Source: Candidatus Woesearchaeota archaeon
Lineage (GTDB): Archaea > Nanobdellota > Nanobdellia > Woesearchaeales > UBA525
NCBI GenBank assembly: GCA_023252315.1
Contig: JAJPEB010000098.1
Location: 1 to 5,240 of the forward strand
Direction: 5' to 3'
DNA length: 5,240 bases
Of the stretch, positions 4,522 through 5,240 are shown in pieces. The notes beneath the pieces are model-generated. The model had not been told where the DNA came from. It searched no databases and worked only from the letters and a program-made list of their open reading frames with translations. Numbering within the stretch: the stretch's first letter is position 1; each line of letters opens with the position of its first letter. Both the position numbers and the translations under genes were made by a program.

Positions 4522-5240
4522 GCGCACCCCCCTGCGATCGCGTGAAGAAGTCGCGCACGAGGTCCGGGAAGCGCAGCGTGATGCGGATGTCCCATTCCGA
4601 GGGGAAGCAGCGGTGGTAGCTCTCCCACGCGTAGCGCTCGTCGAGGAAGATGATCGCGCCGCGGTCGCTCTCCGACCTGATGCACCTGCCCGCGGACTGC
4701 AGCGTCTTGTTGAACGCGGGGAACGTGTAGCCGTACTCCCATCCCTTCCCGAACTTCTTCTGGTAGTAGTCGACGAGCGCCTGCGTCTCGAGGTCGAGCC
4801 TGCCGAGCGGGAGCCCCACGATCACGACCGCGCGCAGCTCGTCGCCGGGGAGATCGATGCCCTCGGAGAAGCTGCCGCCCATGACGCCGAGCAGTATCGC
4901 TCCCGTGTCCTGGCGCGCGCGGAACCTGTCGAGCAGCTCCTCTCGCTCCTCTCGCGTGAGGGAGCCGTGCTCCGCGAACACCGTCTTCTCGACGAGAGGG
5001 TCGAGCGTGGCCTTGACGTCGCGCAGGATCGCGTAGCTCGGGAAGAAGATCGCGAGGTTGCCCGGGACCTCGTGCGAGAGCTGCGCGCAGACCCGCGCGA
5101 TCTCCTCGTACATCCTGGGGCTTCGCATCGCGTACTTCGTCGTCGTCTTCGGGATGATGAGGTTGAGCCTGTTCTCGTTGGGGAACGGCGAGGGCAGCGT
5201 GATCTTCATCAACGCTCCGGTCGGCAACGGCAAATCCCGG
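4508..5240 (-). CDS. XPD/Rad3-like (DinG-type) superfamily 2 helicase, C-terminal part (partial)
   Basis: The frame is open to the right edge; the visible 243 residues are the second RecA domain. The conserved landmark PSPFPNENRL follows the usual position after motif III, then IFFPSYAIL (motif IV region), a motif V of GGSFSEGIDLPGDEL followed by VVIVGLPLGR, and motif VI QSAGRCIRSESDRGAIIFLDERY. This family translocates 5' to 3' on single-stranded DNA using ATP, and most members carry an iron-sulfur domain in the N-terminal part, which is off the window and not checked. The protein ends soon after motif VI, as in short archaeal forms. No internal start is needed; the TTG at 5233 is not the gene start. 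Its stop overlaps the methyltransferase start by 14 nt, so the two are likely one transcript. DNA repair or replication is the usual role. Confidence 0.92.
   Translation of the reverse strand, partial: RDLPLPTGALMKITLPSPFPNENRLNLIIPKTTTKYAMRSPRMYEEIARVCAQLSHEVPGNLAIFFPSYAILRDVKATLDPLVEKTVFAEHGSLTREEREELLDRFRARQDTGAILLGVMGGSFSEGIDLPGDELRAVVIVGLPLGRLDLETQALVDYYQKKFGKGWEYGYTFPAFNKTLQSAGRCIRSESDRGAIIFLDERYAWESYHRCFPSEWDIRITLRFPDLVRDFFTRSQGGAHGRA

Noticed and set aside
3868..4545. 225-residue + strand frame
   Set aside because: Lies antisense to the methyltransferase, whose motifs are clear; the Glu/Arg/Leu-rich product is typical of antisense shadow in high-GC DNA.

Overview
The window looks like high-GC archaeal chromosome. 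The evidence is a set of archaeal TATA boxes placed about 27 nt upstream of likely leaderless starts, an XPD/Rad3-type helicase end, an Lrp/AsnC regulator, a ribbon-helix-helix regulator, and an exported Ig-like protein with a C-terminal membrane anchor. Tiny AbrB-like and winged-helix proteins beside this type of Ig-TM protein suggest a DPANN-type lineage, but that is inference; nothing here fixes the phylum. No rRNA, tRNA, transposase, integrase or CRISPR array is visible.

Layout, left to right. The tail of an unrecognised + strand gene ends at 187. A convergent intergenic region (188-411) holds two tandem copies of an 82-88 bp element (201-282, 300-387); each folds as a hairpin with a G-rich loop, and copy 2 contains a canonical G-quadruplex motif. 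A minus-strand winged-helix-like gene (412-846) and a + strand 53-aa AbrB-like gene with a GTG start (1014-1175) diverge from an AT-rich 167-bp promoter region with TATA boxes, a 12-bp palindrome and an inverted repeat. The 53-aa gene ends exactly where the stop codon of an unrecognised minus-strand 147-aa gene (1176-1619) begins. A second AT-rich divergent promoter (1620-1729) separates that gene from an Lrp/AsnC regulator (1730-2263).

After a 193-bp spacer with two TATA-like boxes comes a probable two-gene operon: a 52-aa ribbon-helix-helix protein (2457-2615), then, 2 bp later, a 411-aa membrane protein (2618-3853) with a signal peptide, two Ig-like modules each holding a cysteine pair, one transmembrane helix and a helical cytosolic tail. 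It converges on a minus-strand pair, an XPD/Rad3-family helicase C-terminal part (4508 to the right edge) and a class I SAM methyltransferase (3922-4521), which overlap by 14 nt and are probably co-transcribed.

Four of the complete genes encode likely small DNA-binding proteins (winged helix, AbrB-like, Lrp/AsnC, RHH), so regulation is the theme of the left and middle parts. The most unusual items are the duplicated hairpin/G-quadruplex element, the two divergent promoters rich in dyad symmetry, and the coupling of an RHH regulator with an Ig-TM-helical membrane protein. No complete new system can be demonstrated from sequence alone.
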